Below, in pieces: positions 33,994-45,150 of a stretch of DNA of 64,000 nt. Source of the DNA: Pseudopyrenochaeta lycopersici (Eukaryota; Ascomycota; Dothideomycetes; Pleosporales; Pseudopyrenochaetaceae). The DNA lies in assembly GCA_003313425.1 (NCBI GenBank), contig NHZP01000026.1, positions 744,001-808,000 on the forward strand. Direction: 5' to 3'. Under the pieces are notes generated by a model. It ran no database searches. It was not told where the DNA came from and was given only the letters and a program-made list of their open reading frames with translations. Every line of letters starts with the position of its first letter. Position 1 is the first letter of the stretch. The position numbers and the translations under genes were made by a program.

Positions 33994-35919
33994 ATGTTGC
34001 GCCAGGCCACTCGCTCTTGCCCCTTTTGCGAGGTCCGTTCGCTGCTTGCGCCGGCGGCTCGAAGCCTCGCGCAGCTGCACCAGGCCCGGCTCTACACAGA
34101 GTCCCAGCGCGAACGAGGCCATCGCAGTGGCTTCGAGTCTTCACGTCCCCGGTCGGGACCCCCGCGACCCTTCCGAGGGCGCGATAATCCACGGCCCTCC
34201 CGCATGGTGCTCTCCGATACTGTTGCACAATCACCGCCATCCAATGGACGGCCTGCGAGGAAAAAGCCTGATGCATTCGCATACCTGAACCGCACAGAAG
34301 CCCCACGGGGGCTGGAAAGAATACGAGAGCAGAAAGAGGCTAGAGGAGGCAGACCCGCAACGGGGCGGGATGATGGGAAGAGGAGGACGAGATCAGAGCC
34401 TTTCCATGCCCTAAAGATGCAAAGCTCCCTGCACCAAGTGCCCTATGGGAACAGGACCGCCATCAAGCGCAAGCTCGAACAATATGACTCTTTCGAAAAG
34501 TTCCCTCTGCTGGAACCTGTCCTGAGGGCAGTCAACGATGCGCTCCCCGATCTTGAGTATCGCAACCCTACACCCGCACAAGCAGTTGCGATACCTGCTC
34601 TCCTCGGCATCCAGAAAACCACACGCGCTAAAGTAGCCAAAAAGAAGTCTGGCCCCGATGCCTTCCTTCTCGCAGCCGAGACTGGGTCAGGAAAAACGCT
34701 GGCATACCTTCTTCCCACTCTCAACGCCATCAAGGAGGAAGAGCTGCGAGAGAAGGAGGACGCTGAGGAACAAGCCCGCAAGGATGCCGAAGAAGCTGCA
34801 GCTAATGCACAAGAAAAGAGGAATGACATATTTGCCGTGGAAGAACCCGACGTCAACAAAGCCGTCGACCCAGCGCGACCTCGAGCCGTCATCCTCGTCC
34901 CGTCCGCCGAACTGGTCGCCCAGGTTGGCGCAGTCGCAAAGTCGCTCTCCCACACTGTCAAATTCCGTGCTGCACCCATCTCAGCCAAGATGTCGGCGAC
35001 TGTCATCCGCAACCAGCTCTTCAACGTCAACGGTGTCGATGTAGTGATCAGCACCCCACCCCTCCTCGCTAGCATCGCAGAGAGCAATCCCAATATCCTA
35101 GCACGAGTCACACATCTGATATGCGATGAGGCAGACTCCCTCTTTGATCGCTCTTTCAAACCCAGCACTACGGAGATCATCGACCGCGCAACGCCTTCGT
35201 TGAAGAAGATTGTTCTCTGTTCAGCCACCATTCCAAAGTACCTAGACAAGTATCTTGCCGATAAGTACCCCGATATGCACCGCCTTGTTACCCCCAACCT
35301 TCATGCCATCCCGCGAAGAGTGCAGCTTGGTGTTGTAGATGTGAATAAGGACCCTTACCGCGGCAATAAGATGCTTGCCTGCGCCGACACGATATGGCAG
35401 ATTGGCAAAGCCTCCGGTGACTATGACCCTGCAGAGGGCAAGGAAGCGGTCGCCACGAAGCGCATTCTCGTCTTTGTCAACGAGCGTGACGATACAGAGG
35501 AAGTGGCACAGTATTTGACCAAGAAGGGCATCGATGCGTTGGCATTTCACCGCGATACGGACCCATCCCGTCAAGCAAAGACTTTGGCCTCCTTTACGGG
35601 CAGCTCAGACTCGAAAACCGCATCAAATACCTCAGATACCCCAGCTAAGAATACAGAGCCGGCAAACAAACGTACCCTGCCTAACACCAAAGTCATCGTC
35701 ACCACCGACTTGGGCTCAAGAGGTATTGACACCGTCTCTGTGCGTCATGTCATCCTCTACGACGTCCCGCATACAACAATTGACTTTATCCATCGTCTTG
35801 GTCGAACCGGGCGTATGGGTAGGCGAGGAAGGGGTATAGTTCTCCTCGGCCCTGGTGATCGAGCCGATGTCGTTCGAGAAGTGAGGGAGGCCATGTTTAG
35901 AGGCGAGGCTCTCATCTAG
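33994..35919 (+). CDS. mrh4: Mitochondrial DEAD-box RNA helicase MRH4
   Basis: ATP-dependent RNA helicase needed for late assembly of the mitochondrial large ribosomal subunit. Single exon, 641 residues. The N-terminus (MLRQATRSCPF..., Arg-rich, almost no acid) is a mitochondrial presequence. Motifs in order: Q-motif region PTPAQAVAIP (~193-201), Walker A AETGSGKT (~228-235), PSAELVAQ (motif Ia), STPP (Ib), DEAD box CDEADSLFD (378-381 for DEAD), SAT (410-412), then TTDLGSRGID and HRLGRTGRMGRRG (motifs V and VI). A charged Glu/Lys insert follows Walker A. All catalytic residues are present. Confidence 0.92.
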   Translation: MLRQATRSCPFCEVRSLLAPAARSLAQLHQARLYTESQRERGHRSGFESSRPRSGPPRPFRGRDNPRPSRMVLSDTVAQSPPSNGRPARKKPDAFAYLNRTEAPRGLERIREQKEARGGRPATGRDDGKRRTRSEPFHALKMQSSLHQVPYGNRTAIKRKLEQYDSFEKFPLLEPVLRAVNDALPDLEYRNPTPAQAVAIPALLGIQKTTRAKVAKKKSGPDAFLLAAETGSGKTLAYLLPTLNAIKEEELREKEDAEEQARKDAEEAAANAQEKRNDIFAVEEPDVNKAVDPARPRAVILVPSAELVAQVGAVAKSLSHTVKFRAAPISAKMSATVIRNQLFNVNGVDVVISTPPLLASIAESNPNILARVTHLICDEADSLFDRSFKPSTTEIIDRATPSLKKIVLCSATIPKYLDKYLADKYPDMHRLVTPNLHAIPRRVQLGVVDVNKDPYRGNKMLACADTIWQIGKASGDYDPAEGKEAVATKRILVFVNERDDTEEVAQYLTKKGIDALAFHRDTDPSRQAKTLASFTGSSDSKTASNTSDTPAKNTEPANKRTLPNTKVIVTTDLGSRGIDTVSVRHVILYDVPHTTIDFIHRLGRTGRMGRRGRGIVLLGPGDRADVVREVREAMFRGEALI

Positions 35920-36191
35920 AGCTTTGTGTATTTTGTATAGTATCTAGAAGTGTACATGTACGATCTGGAGGTATACACTTATGAGCAAGTATTGCATTGC
36001 ACGGCGTTGGTAGCTACGTAATGAGCTTATAGAATGTACAACATCTCACCTATCATTGCCATTATTTTCAACTCAATAATCAGTGGAAAATAGTATAGTA
36101 TCTTGACGTCGTGATTCATTGAAGATATACAAAAATATTACTACAGTATTTACAGAATACACATCTCCTTCACTATCACTTAACCACCCCA

Positions 36192-37345
36192 TCAGCGACC
36201 AAAACTTCCCCACGCAGAACTGAACTGGTCCACTACATCGTCATTAGCTACCTTTTCCTCGAAGAAATTCAAGAAGCAAACATACCATACTGACCCGTGC
36301 TATAGCACTCGCTCGCCTCAGCCTTCTCCTGCGCCTTGGGCAGCCACTCTCGTATCTTCTCTTCCCGATTATGATTACTCGGGTGAGTGCTCAGAATCTG
36401 CGGCGGGCCCCTTTGACCCAGTTTCTCCATGCGGGCCCAGAAGTTCATGGCGGCTTCGGGCCGGTAGCAGCCTTGCGCCATCATCATCAGGCCGATGTAG
36501 TCGGCCTCTGCTTCGTGCTTGCGCGAGGCGGGCATCGAGAGGAAGAGGTCGATGAGCATTTTGCCCGAGTAGAAAGACACGTCAAACATGGAGAGGGCGA
36601 GAACGCCGAGGAGGACGATCGGGGCTTGGGACATGCGTTCACTGTATTGAACTGTGTGTCAGTGTGGTTGAGCGGAGAGGGAGTATGGGGAGTCGTACGC
36701 TGTATGATGTGCGACTACGTGCGCAATCTCATGTCCCAAGACGGCGGCAATCCCGTCTTCATCCCCACACAACGGCAGGATCCCCGTAAACACAAACACC
36801 TTGCCTCCAGGCGCTACAAACGCGTTCTGCTCCGGGCTGTCAATAACACGCACCTCCCAATCCATGCCCTTCAGCCCCTCCCCCTCCGCAAACGGCAACA
36901 GCCGCTCCAGCACCTTCGTCACCTGGCGCACCCGCGGATCATGGTCCGGTAATATCCTGCCCCTGTATTCCTCCTTGACTTGGTCCACACTAGCTTTTCC
37001 TATCATCTCTTCCAAGCTGGGCGATATGATGTTGAAGCGCCGTCGGCCCGAGACAGGCACTTCTTCGAGGTTGTAAATGTAGAATCCGCCTGTGCCTACG
37101 GTGATGAGGCCTATGTCGCGGTAGAAGGTTGGCCGCGCTGCCCAGCGGAGAAAGAAGCCTGATACGCCCCCAGATGGAGAGAAGCGTTTGTATTGAGGAC
37201 CACGGCCGAAAGGGCGTTGTTGGTAGAAACGGGTCTGTGCATGGTTGCGGAGGGGTTGGAAGGTGTTGTGATGTGTTTGTAGAGGTGTTCGAAGACTTTG
37301 GAAGGGAGGCTTGAAAGTCTGGAAGGGCGGTCGTATTCGAAACAT
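36192..37345 (-). CDS. oma1: Mitochondrial inner-membrane metalloprotease OMA1
   Basis: Zinc protease (M48 family) of mitochondrial quality control. Three exons: 36699-37345, 36286-36641 and 36192-36232; introns 57 and 53 nt; 347 residues, the same size as yeast Oma1. The Arg-rich presequence MFRIRPPFQTFK is followed by a hydrophobic segment (IGLITVGTGGFYIY). The zinc-binding HEIAH lies at about residues 205-209, with the third ligand Glu in HEAEADYIG of exon 2. A second hydrophobic stretch (APIVLLGVLALSMF) separates them. An ATG 38 codons upstream in frame (37459) exists, but 37345 gives the proper presequence. The short last exon codes VDQFSSAWGSFGR. Confidence 0.92.
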
Positions 37346-37996
37346 GGCTGCTATGGAGGGTGGGGAAGTATGGTGGACGGTGCAGGCAGACGCGAACTCC
37401 GCGGGAATGCCAAGAACGGATGACCAACTGGAACCACACGACATGTTTTCCTGGATCATTTAGACAAACATCCTTAAATCCTTTTGAGGGCCGTGATAGG
37501 GCTCTACCATTCGTACCATTAGTCATAGATCACGTTCCTAGACCAATGTTAGAATTTGAGTGCTGTGCGGCTCAGATACCTCGTCAAAGATGCCATACAA
37601 AGACAGACAGGACATCTATCAGCCTGAAATTAGCTGGAACTGTGTAAGAAGCTACTTTATGCAACTTATAGGACCAGGCCCACTCATTAAGTAAGCCCGA
37701 TTGTATCAATACACTCTCTTACCAGCAATATCTTTCTTTCAGTAGCCTCCTTCTGGCTTCGGCACCAGAATATCCTATCAACCAAGGCATAGATTATTCG
37801 TTCCGTTTATCACGCAGGCCGACTCGGACCTTCCCAGGCTGATCCGATGCAAAAGGCACCATGTCTGAACAGTCGGACACGCGCGTAGAAATCGAACTGC
37901 ACGAGATGCTACATCTGCGCTCAATTACGCCTCTTCTTCAGAAACGGCCCCCAAAATTACATCAAAGACAGAAAACAAAAAAGTGAGGAGATTTGG
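37346..37996. other. Spacer with possible first exon of HET gene
   Basis: No independent gene is recognised. An ATG-led frame at 37861-37985 could be an upstream exon of the HET gene, but no canonical intron joins the two frames in phase. Confidence 0.35.
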
Positions 37997-39454
37997 TTGG
38001 CACGCCATCACGTTGAGGAGAAAGAATGGCGTTCTACCTACTTCTCGGTATGCTACACCAGCGCTGCTCAGACGCTTATTCTACTGCCAGCGCAAATTCT
38101 GTCTGTTCAGAAAGACACGGACCGAAGACAATACATTGCTTGTTATCTATACTTAATTACAGGCGATGGTCCATACGTCTGCCTAAGCTATACTTGGGGC
38201 TCTAATCTGGCAAATCAAGAAATTGAAGGCGACATCCTTCCTCCCAACATTCCGCAGGTCATATCTGATGCAATAGATACTACTCTAAGGCTCGGAATGC
38301 GGTATCTTTGGGTAGATAGGTACTGTATCAATCAGCACAATGCAGAAGAAAAACACAGTATCATTCGAAATATGGATGCCGTTTATCACGGAGCTAGCTT
38401 AACTATCATCGCTGCGGCAGGCTGTGGACCTGAAGAAGGCCTTCCTGGCGTAGGCGAGAGATATCGAACGGTCCAAGGCTCTTTAAGGGTTGGAAGCCAC
38501 ACGTTCTTCGCTACTGTGGAACCGAGCAGAGAGATTTCCCGATCGAAATGGGGCACCCATGCTTGGAAATTTCAGGAAATGTTGCTTTCCCGCCGTCGCC
38601 TTGTCTTCACTGAGAGTCAAATTTACTTTCAGTGTCTGTCCATGCATCACCTCGAAGGCATTGAGCACCAGTTCATTGCATCAGCGTCGCTGGGTAGGGA
38701 CGATCTTCGCGTGTTCCCTACAGATGTCATCAGCTCTGAGAGGGACCAAATTTTTGAGCGATTACAGGAGTACTACCTCAGGCAGCTGTCATTCAACTCA
38801 GACATTATCAACGCCTTTTCTGGTATTTTCCGAGCTTTTCAGGGTCTCAAAGGCAATTCCAATGAGGTAGTCGCTCACTTTTACGGCGTCCCGTTTATCG
38901 TCCACGATTCCCAACCTAGATTGACTATTGCTTCATTCGCTTTTAGTCTGGCATGGATAGTCGTGCACCAACTGAAAGGTAGAATAGTCGATTATTACGG
39001 AAAAGATAACCTTTTTCCTACATGGTCTTGGGCCTTTCATAAACAACATTCACCTCCGGGCAATCAAAAGCCAATGAGGTTTGGTGATGCCCGACACGGA
39101 CAAATCAATGCTTTCACAGGTGGACTAAAAATTCAAATAACGCATCAATTCGGCCATCGAATGGATTTGTGCGACGTTGATTTTAGTGTTGTTGATTACA
39201 CTGACTTCCGTCCTTGGATTGAGATTACGAGTCTAACCATTACGGACGAAATTAGTTTTGTCCGTCAGGAAAGAGACCAGACTGAATTCATTTATTCTAT
39301 TGGCTTCCCATTTTGTCAGGTTTTCCTTCGAACAGAGTGGTTGCTTTTGAATGATCTTATTACCCTGACTGTGATGTATTTGGGACGCTATCAGACAACA
39401 GACACGCGACAAAGAGTCATGTTCCTATTCGCAGAAGAAGTCCAACCTGGCTAG
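37997..39454 (+). CDS. HET-domain (heterokaryon incompatibility) protein, 5' end uncertain
   Basis: HET proteins trigger cell death after fusion of unlike fungal hyphae. The frame is open from 37997 to the stop at 39454 (485 codons), but no ATG opens it in a sensible place: the first in-frame Met lies inside the domain. HET hallmarks are clear: YVCLSYTWGS, then LWVDRYCINQHNAEEKHSII, MDAVYHGASLTIIAAAG, and later GTHAWKFQEMLLSRRRLVFT. The tail after about residue 240 resembles the variable part of HET proteins. Either an upstream exon is missing from this model or the gene has lost its start and is decaying. AT-leaning composition and accessory neighbours agree with a fast-evolving incompatibility gene. 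Confidence 0.75.
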   Translation: MARHHVEEKEWRSTYFSVCYTSAAQTLILLPAQILSVQKDTDRRQYIACYLYLITGDGPYVCLSYTWGSNLANQEIEGDILPPNIPQVISDAIDTTLRLGMRYLWVDRYCINQHNAEEKHSIIRNMDAVYHGASLTIIAAAGCGPEEGLPGVGERYRTVQGSLRVGSHTFFATVEPSREISRSKWGTHAWKFQEMLLSRRRLVFTESQIYFQCLSMHHLEGIEHQFIASASLGRDDLRVFPTDVISSERDQIFERLQEYYLRQLSFNSDIINAFSGIFRAFQGLKGNSNEVVAHFYGVPFIVHDSQPRLTIASFAFSLAWIVVHQLKGRIVDYYGKDNLFPTWSWAFHKQHSPPGNQKPMRFGDARHGQINAFTGGLKIQITHQFGHRMDLCDVDFSVVDYTDFRPWIEITSLTITDEISFVRQERDQTEFIYSIGFPFCQVFLRTEWLLLNDLITLTVMYLGRYQTTDTRQRVMFLFAEEVQPG

Positions 39455-40865
39455 TTTTATGTAGTTGATATAGGCATGAGGTCCCAGGGACACGCAAAAC
39501 TGCAGTCTGGACAAGAGGGTGTATGCGGAAATCTGTTGGGAGATGTGGACGAGGGACGGTCATGGCAATGGCGGACTATCAGACTCCTTTAGATGGTTAT
39601 TTCTTTTGTATAGTTCGTTGAATCGCGTTTACTCAACATTTCTTCAGCCCATAATCCGATCATATAACGGGCATAATATTCAGCTATCAAATTTAACAAG
39701 CATCAGCAATCAGGGGTGACCTTCTAGCGATCAGCGATCTGTTAAAATTCATATTTGATGTGAACTCATCAACATTGCATACAATTGGCCACAGTATGTA
39801 ATTCGAGTGTGAGCTCGAACCAAACTACGCGGTCAGAAGTCTGTGCATATTTTGAGCGCTGTGGTTGAGAAAGATTATGGCTGCTATTCTCAAAAGGCGT
39901 AATCTCATCAGAATTCTGTTCTGACATGTGAAGGTTGATGCATATCAGCATTATTGGACGGGCTGATCACTGGCAGTGGGTGGCAGGGACCTCACTCTTA
40001 CTTGAAATTAGATAATCATACAAGGTCTTGGATCATTGAAATTTATGAAATTGAATTGTGAAGGAGCTGGGCATGGCTCATCCTGATCAATATCCAAATG
40101 CGTACCAGAAAGAGGGACTTTCCTATTGCTTGATAAGAGTTGCCGATAGATGTACCCAAGAAATGTACATGGCGATAAATAAACTTGTGCGTGCAACGTA
40201 CACCAGTTCTATCCTGGTCTATTTTTTTATCCTTTACTTCGGCTCTTACTGTCCCAACTCCTTATCTGAGTATAGTAGCATTTGCTAGTAATTGAAGATG
40301 TGAAATACTTGACATGGCGAGACCGGCTGGATATTGAGAATACGATATTTGGCCTTTATATGAAGGTTTCCGGAATTCGGGATCTGCATGCGACAGCGGG
40401 AATGGGAAGGTTGCATGGCCAGATCACCTGCACCGCAGATCTCGACTTCCAGAAGCTGACCGTTCTTAATTCACGATATTGCGGGGAAGCTAATAATAAG
40501 CATAACGTTAAGTATAAATGGCAGAGTCCCGGCCGTTGAACCTGGGTTATGGCTCGCTTAATTTGGGTAAATGCGGTCTCGAGCGAGCGACAAAACTTGT
40601 CAAGGGGAATAACACTTATTGGAGATTAAGCTTCAAATCAACGTCAGAGTGCTATACGGTGGCAACAAAAACTTCTCTCCGAGGACACGAGGTTGCATTG
40701 ACATGATTGCAAAAGTACATCCCGGATCCTGGCGTATAAATGGAGGGACAACCCCGATCGTCGCACTAAGGCTATACAAACTACAAGTCAACCCAGGTAT
40801 AGTCAGCTTTATATTGCCAAAACATTCCATCAGTTTTATATTTTTGCCTGCATTAAACCATCACA
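39455..40865. other. Intergenic region, possible gene relic
   Basis: No recognised gene. A frame at about 40282-40538 contains a cysteine-bearing stretch (GRLHGQITCTADLDFQ) that might be a decayed small secreted protein; I see no signal peptide or homology to support it. Confidence 0.35.
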
Positions 40866-41478
40866 ATGCGCTCATTGCTACTCTTTTCGCTCCCTGCGCT
40901 TATCATCGCCGCACCACCCTCGGCCCCGAAAATCACATCGCTCGTATTTTCCGGCAGCGGATGTCCGAACGACTCAGGCTCCGTTAAGTCCAACACTGCA
41001 TACCTCGGGGACAATGTAGGCTTGTCTTTCACCGAACTCAAGGGCGAATCGACAGATAATTGCGGCGTACACATTCAATCATCAGGCGGTAGCCAAGGCT
41101 GGCAGGTCGCATTGAAGGAAATCACATATGAAGGCAATGTTGTGTTAAAGGGAGCAAGCGAGCTGGATACCTTTACACAGGTGTTCTGGAGCGAGAATGC
41201 TGGTAACACTGTAAGATCTTCCATTCCCAACAACCGCGGGTACAATAACTAACAAGGAAAAGGGTATCTTGACTGGTGGGCTTACATGCGACGGTCCAGA
41301 GCTCCGAGAATATGTGACTGTCCGAAGCAGCACAGCAGATCTCAAGTGGTCGAAGTGCACAGGTGCAGATGGTAACCCAGGTATTTTGAACATCAATTTC
41401 AGGCCGGTCGTACAGGGTGATTATGGCCATTATGACTTCAAGCACGCTTCTTGGAAGCTGGAGTGGAGGAAGTGTTAA
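40866..41478 (+). CDS. Small secreted protein, DUF4360-like
   Basis: Exons 40866-41210 and 41263-41478, 52-nt intron (GTAAGA donor, ACTAAC branch, AAG acceptor), 186 residues. A clear signal peptide (MRSLLLFSLPALIIAAP) is followed by a Cys-containing beta-rich domain: ITSLVFSGSGCPNDSGSV, CGVHIQSSGG, LTCDGPELREYVTV and a final YDFKHASWKLEWRKC. The order SGSGCP...F.EL...C matches fungal DUF4360 secreted proteins as I know them. Function unknown; secreted, possibly an effector-class or wall protein. It lies 420 bp from the pogo remnant. Confidence 0.75.
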
Positions 41479-41900
41479 AAAAAAGCCCAAAAGTTCAGTA
41501 TATAATATGCTCACCCCTTCTGGGGCTGATAGAGCAAAGTAGAATGTAATATCAAAATTCTTTTCCTATCTAATGTCTGTGTACAATGCCCTGGGGTTGG
41601 CCAATCCTGGTGAGATCCTACTGCCACTCAATGGATAATATAGTTGGAAAAAAAAAACAGTTTTTGTTCTGAAATTTTGAACTTTGAGAATTTGCTTGGG
41701 ATACCCCGCAGATTCAACAGAGTAACTGTACCGGGGGAGATGAGCCTAGCTCTCAGTATGATCAGAGTACGGTGGACGATTACAGGGTGTAGTGCAATAG
41801 CCTTTTTCTGAGCCGAGGAAAACCAAAACCTCCAAAATAACTAACATTAATTATCGTATAAGTATAAATTATAGTATAAAAATAAATAATAACTATAATA

Positions 41901-43093
41901 ACGTGTCCCACAAGCGAGCGCCGCGCACAAGCGAGCGCCGCACCCCACTAAGTTTGAGCACCTCTCTCATCTCAACGTATAATAGCTTAACACCACGCTC
42001 TTTAAATGCCTTTAAATAAAGCAGATATCCAGCTTACTATCTTAGCTATTTATGCGCATTAAATTAGTAGTAACTAGCCTGCTGCAGCAATCTTTAACGT
42101 GTCTGAAAGAACAATCCGTCGCTGACGCGCTAGGACTACTGCTCAACGCGATTACTAGCCTAACTTAAGGAGGCTTACCTAGCTAGAAGAGGAGGCGATA
42201 GTTAATTATATACTTGATCTAGATCAACGTGGATTTCCGCCTACGTACGCAGCTATTCGTGATATGGCTAATGAGCTGCTATCAACGCGTGGTGGAGGTC
42301 AGGCTGGCATAAATTGGCCATCTCCAGCCAGACGTTGTCTTGTCAAGGCTAGATGTCCAGCTACGTACGCCATCGCCAGCAGCTCAGTTAGGAGCTCAGG
42401 AAGGAGCTCAGCTAGGAGCTCAGCTAGGAGCTCAGCTAGGAGCTCAGCTAGGAGCTCAGCTAGGAGCTCAGCTAGGAGCTCAGCTAGGAGCTCAGTTAGG
42501 AGCTCAGCAAGGAGCTCAGCAAGGAGCTCTCTGGGAGCCTCAAACACCAAGGAACCCACGTGAGTTTGAGGCTCAATCGACTCTAATTAGCGATCGCGTT
42601 CGACGGCATAAGAGCTTATCACCAGCCTTAATTATTAAGGCGCTTAATTAGTTTATAAAGGGGGTTATAGTAGGGGCATATAGAGCTAAGCTAATAGAGG
42701 GTAGGATTAATAGCCTTAAGAAGGCTAATAAGGTAGTAACTCAGCGAAAGCAGCGTAAGAGAAAGTAGATTTAGAAGGGAGGAGTCTTAATAAAGGGAGT
42801 TAGAGAGGATATAGCTACTTAACAAGAGGCTAATTAACAGATTAGGCGTGAAATGCGTTAAAGTAGGAAGCAATCAGGCCTTAGCAGCCGGGCTCTATCG
42901 CGCTGTAAAAGGTGCAGAGAGACTAGGCATAACTCGCGCACGTGTAAAAACGATACTATAGGTGCTACTTAAGCTTGCATATTAATATCTATAGATTACT
43001 TGAATTTATGGTTGAGCTGTACGCTGGTAGAGGTGCTCAAACTTGGTGGGGTGCGGCGCTCGCTTGTGCGCGGCGCTCGCTTGTGGGACACGT
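41901..43093 (+). mobile_element. pogo/Fot1-type DNA transposon remnant, internally deleted
   Basis: Terminal inverted repeats of about 64 bp (41901-41964 and 43030-43093), each containing two copies of CAAGCGAGCGCCGCG-like sequence, flanked by TA/TA. The N-terminal part of a CENP-B-like transposase starts at the ATG at 42006 (AIFNVSERTIRR, then DLDQRGFPPTYAAIRDMAN and INWPS), with CAA/CAG/CGA codons turned to stops, the RIP pattern. The C-terminus is seen at 42550-42970 (PREFEAQSTLISDRVRRHKS, a zinc-knuckle-like CKRCRETRHNSRTC). The catalytic core between them is missing and a 12-bp minisatellite stands in its place. Not autonomous. Confidence 0.85.
42380..42532 (+). repeat. 12-bp minisatellite (AGGAGCTCAGCT)n in pogo remnant
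   Basis: About twelve to thirteen units of AGGAGCTCAGCT, mostly identical, with variants (CAGTT, CAGGA, CAGCA) at both ends. It sits where the DDE core of the transposase would be and is open on both strands (SSAR repeats on one, LLAE repeats on the other). Confidence 0.9.
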
Positions 43094-43099
43094 TAGCTA

Positions 43100-44449
43100 C
43101 AGTGCCCTTCCAAAAGTTCTCGCCGCGCTAGTGCGACGCGCTCCATCGCAACAATACTACCTTAACTTTACAGTATTATAATTATACTACTATAACACTA
43201 AATTCTTTAAGAAATAGACTAAAATACGCGCAGACATCCTAATTTAATAGTCTAGTAGTAGAATTAAATTATTAGTATGCTGTATAGTAGTACTATAGTT
43301 ACTAAAGTTACTAACGCGTTTAGCTGTAGTAAACGTAGTATATATAATATTAGGAAAAGATGTTAATAAACTAGTAAAATAATAGATAAACCTCGCAGTA
43401 GTAGACTACCTATACTATTACTTTATTAGAAGAAGATTATCTATTATAAAGTACGCGTACAGCTAAAAATTACGTATAAAGAGCTAGCTAAAGAGGTAGT
43501 AGTTATAAATCTAGCTAGTACTACTTTAAAGCTACTTAGCTATTCTATATTATAGTAGTATCTTAAAGGATAAAGCCTTACTAAATCTCTTTATAAAAAG
43601 TATCTAAAGCTTAATAAATCGTGTACGTTACAGTAGCTTAAGTTCTATAGAGAGTACTCTTCTTTCTTATAGTATTAACGTACTATATACTTCTTAGATA
43701 AGTACTCCTTTTAGAAGGGCTTAAGGTAAATATAAGAATAAGTATTTTATAGTTTATAAGAGAAATAGAAGATAATAATACTTTAAACTTATAGCTATAG
43801 TAAGAAGGTAGTATAGATAGTATAAAGTTTAATATAGCTAAATAAATATAAGCGTACGTAGAAGAGCCCTTTAGTTATAATAGAGCGTAATCCTAATACT
43901 CTAAACTATAGATACTCTACTAAAAGTTATATTAAAGCTTTAAAGAAAGGCCTCTTATAATTATAGCATTATTTACAGCTTTTTATATAGGATATCGCGC
44001 GCGTATATATAGCGATAGCTATAAGGAGATTTCTAGCTAAGCACTATATTAGTATAGTTAACTAGCTACCCTACTTACCTAATCTTAACTTAATTAAGCA
44101 CCTCTAGTAGTATCTTAAAAAGCTTATATATAAATCCTATCTTTAGTATAATAATTATAGTTAAGCTATAGAAGAGTAGGATAGTTTTTACGCTATATTA
44201 AAAAGTTACTAGTGTTATATACTAGCTAGCCTAATTTAGCGCCTTATTATAAGTATACTATAACAAATTAATGCATGTAAGAAAGCGTAAGGGTAGTAAA
44301 CAAAATATTAAACCTGTGCGTAACTACTGCTTTAAAAAAAATTATATTATATTATATATTAGCTAAGATTTATAGCGTTAAAGTTTTGTGCCTATGTGCT
44401 AGTGAGGGTGGCTCGTGCGTGCGCGGCGAGAACTTTTGGAAGGGCACTG
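43100..44449 (+). mobile_element. Tc1/mariner-type DNA transposon, heavily RIPed
   Basis: 1350 bp, ends CAGTGCCCTTCCAAAAGTTC... (43100-43128) and its inverse (44421-44449), flanked by TA dinucleotides. The interior is very AT-rich and stop-laden; a Tc1-type DDE motif block can still be read near 44060-44120 (PNLNLIKHL followed by YLKKL). Its right end is duplicated in tandem at 44450-44667. Confidence 0.8.
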
Positions 44450-44667
44450 TAGCTTAATTTAGCGCTTTATTATAAGTATACTATAATAAATTACCCTATA
44501 TAAAAAAGTATAAGAGTAGTAAATAAAATATTAAACTTGTACATAACTACTGCTTTAAAAAAAATTATATTATATATTAGCTAAGATTTATAGTATTAAA
44601 GTTTTGTGCCTATATGCTAGTGAGGGTGGCTTGTGCGTGCGCGGCGAGAACTTTTGGAAGGGCACTG
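44450..44667 (+). repeat. Tandem duplicate of the right end of the Tc1-like element
   Basis: 218 bp that repeat 44227-44449 (223 bp) at roughly 90 percent by eye, ending in the same terminal repeat and followed by TA. It looks like an extra, nearly empty transposon end. Confidence 0.8.
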
Positions 44668-44669
44668 TA

Positions 44670-45011
44670 TCTAACTTTATTACGCGTACAGACAGTCTTA
44701 CAACGAGTTTTACCTAAGCGTATAATAGACAGAGAGCTCTATGTAAGAATCTAAAGTTAGTTAATAGCTAGTTTAAGTAAGTAGAGGAGATAACAGTAAA
44801 GTACAGTATACTAGATAAGGATACATTTAACTTTAACAAAGCTAGCTTTATAATAGGTAAGATAATAACTTAGCTAGTTATAATAAGGTTAGAGAGGAGA
44901 GGGCGGCTAAAGGCTATCTAGCTAGCAACCGCGAGTGGGTAACGTTGATTTACGGCATCAACGCTGCTGGCTGGGCAATCCTACCCTTCCTAATCTTTGC
45001 TGGCTAGGGTT
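44670..45011 (+). mobile_element. Second pogo/Fot1 transposase fragment (core region)
   Basis: Decayed coding sequence of the pogo transposase core: RTDSLTT near 44690, LDKDTFNFNKA near 44813 and EWVTLIYGINAAGWAILPF at about 44932-44990, where the DDE domain begins. It starts immediately after the Tc1-like end and runs into a second minisatellite. Neither terminal repeat of this copy is visible. Confidence 0.75.
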
Positions 45012-45150
45012 AGCATTAGTTAGGAGCTTAGTTAGGAGCTTAGTTAGGAGCTTAGTTAGGAGCTTAGTTAGGAGCTTAGTTAGGAGCTTAGTTAGGAGCT
45101 TAGTTAGGAGCTTAGTTAGGAGCTCAACTAGGAGCTTAGCTACGAGCTCA
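45012..45150 (+). repeat. 12-bp minisatellite (AGTTAGGAGCTT)n in second pogo fragment
   Basis: About eleven units of AGTTAGGAGCTT, the same motif as at 42380-42532 with CAG changed to TAG, as RIP would do. The last units revert to AGCTC forms. Confidence 0.9.

Noticed and set aside
42264..42651. Frames coding SSAR or LGAQ repeats, superficially like Ser/Arg-rich domains or the CBM18 linkers
   Set aside because: They are translations of a 12-bp minisatellite inside a dead pogo element, not a gene.
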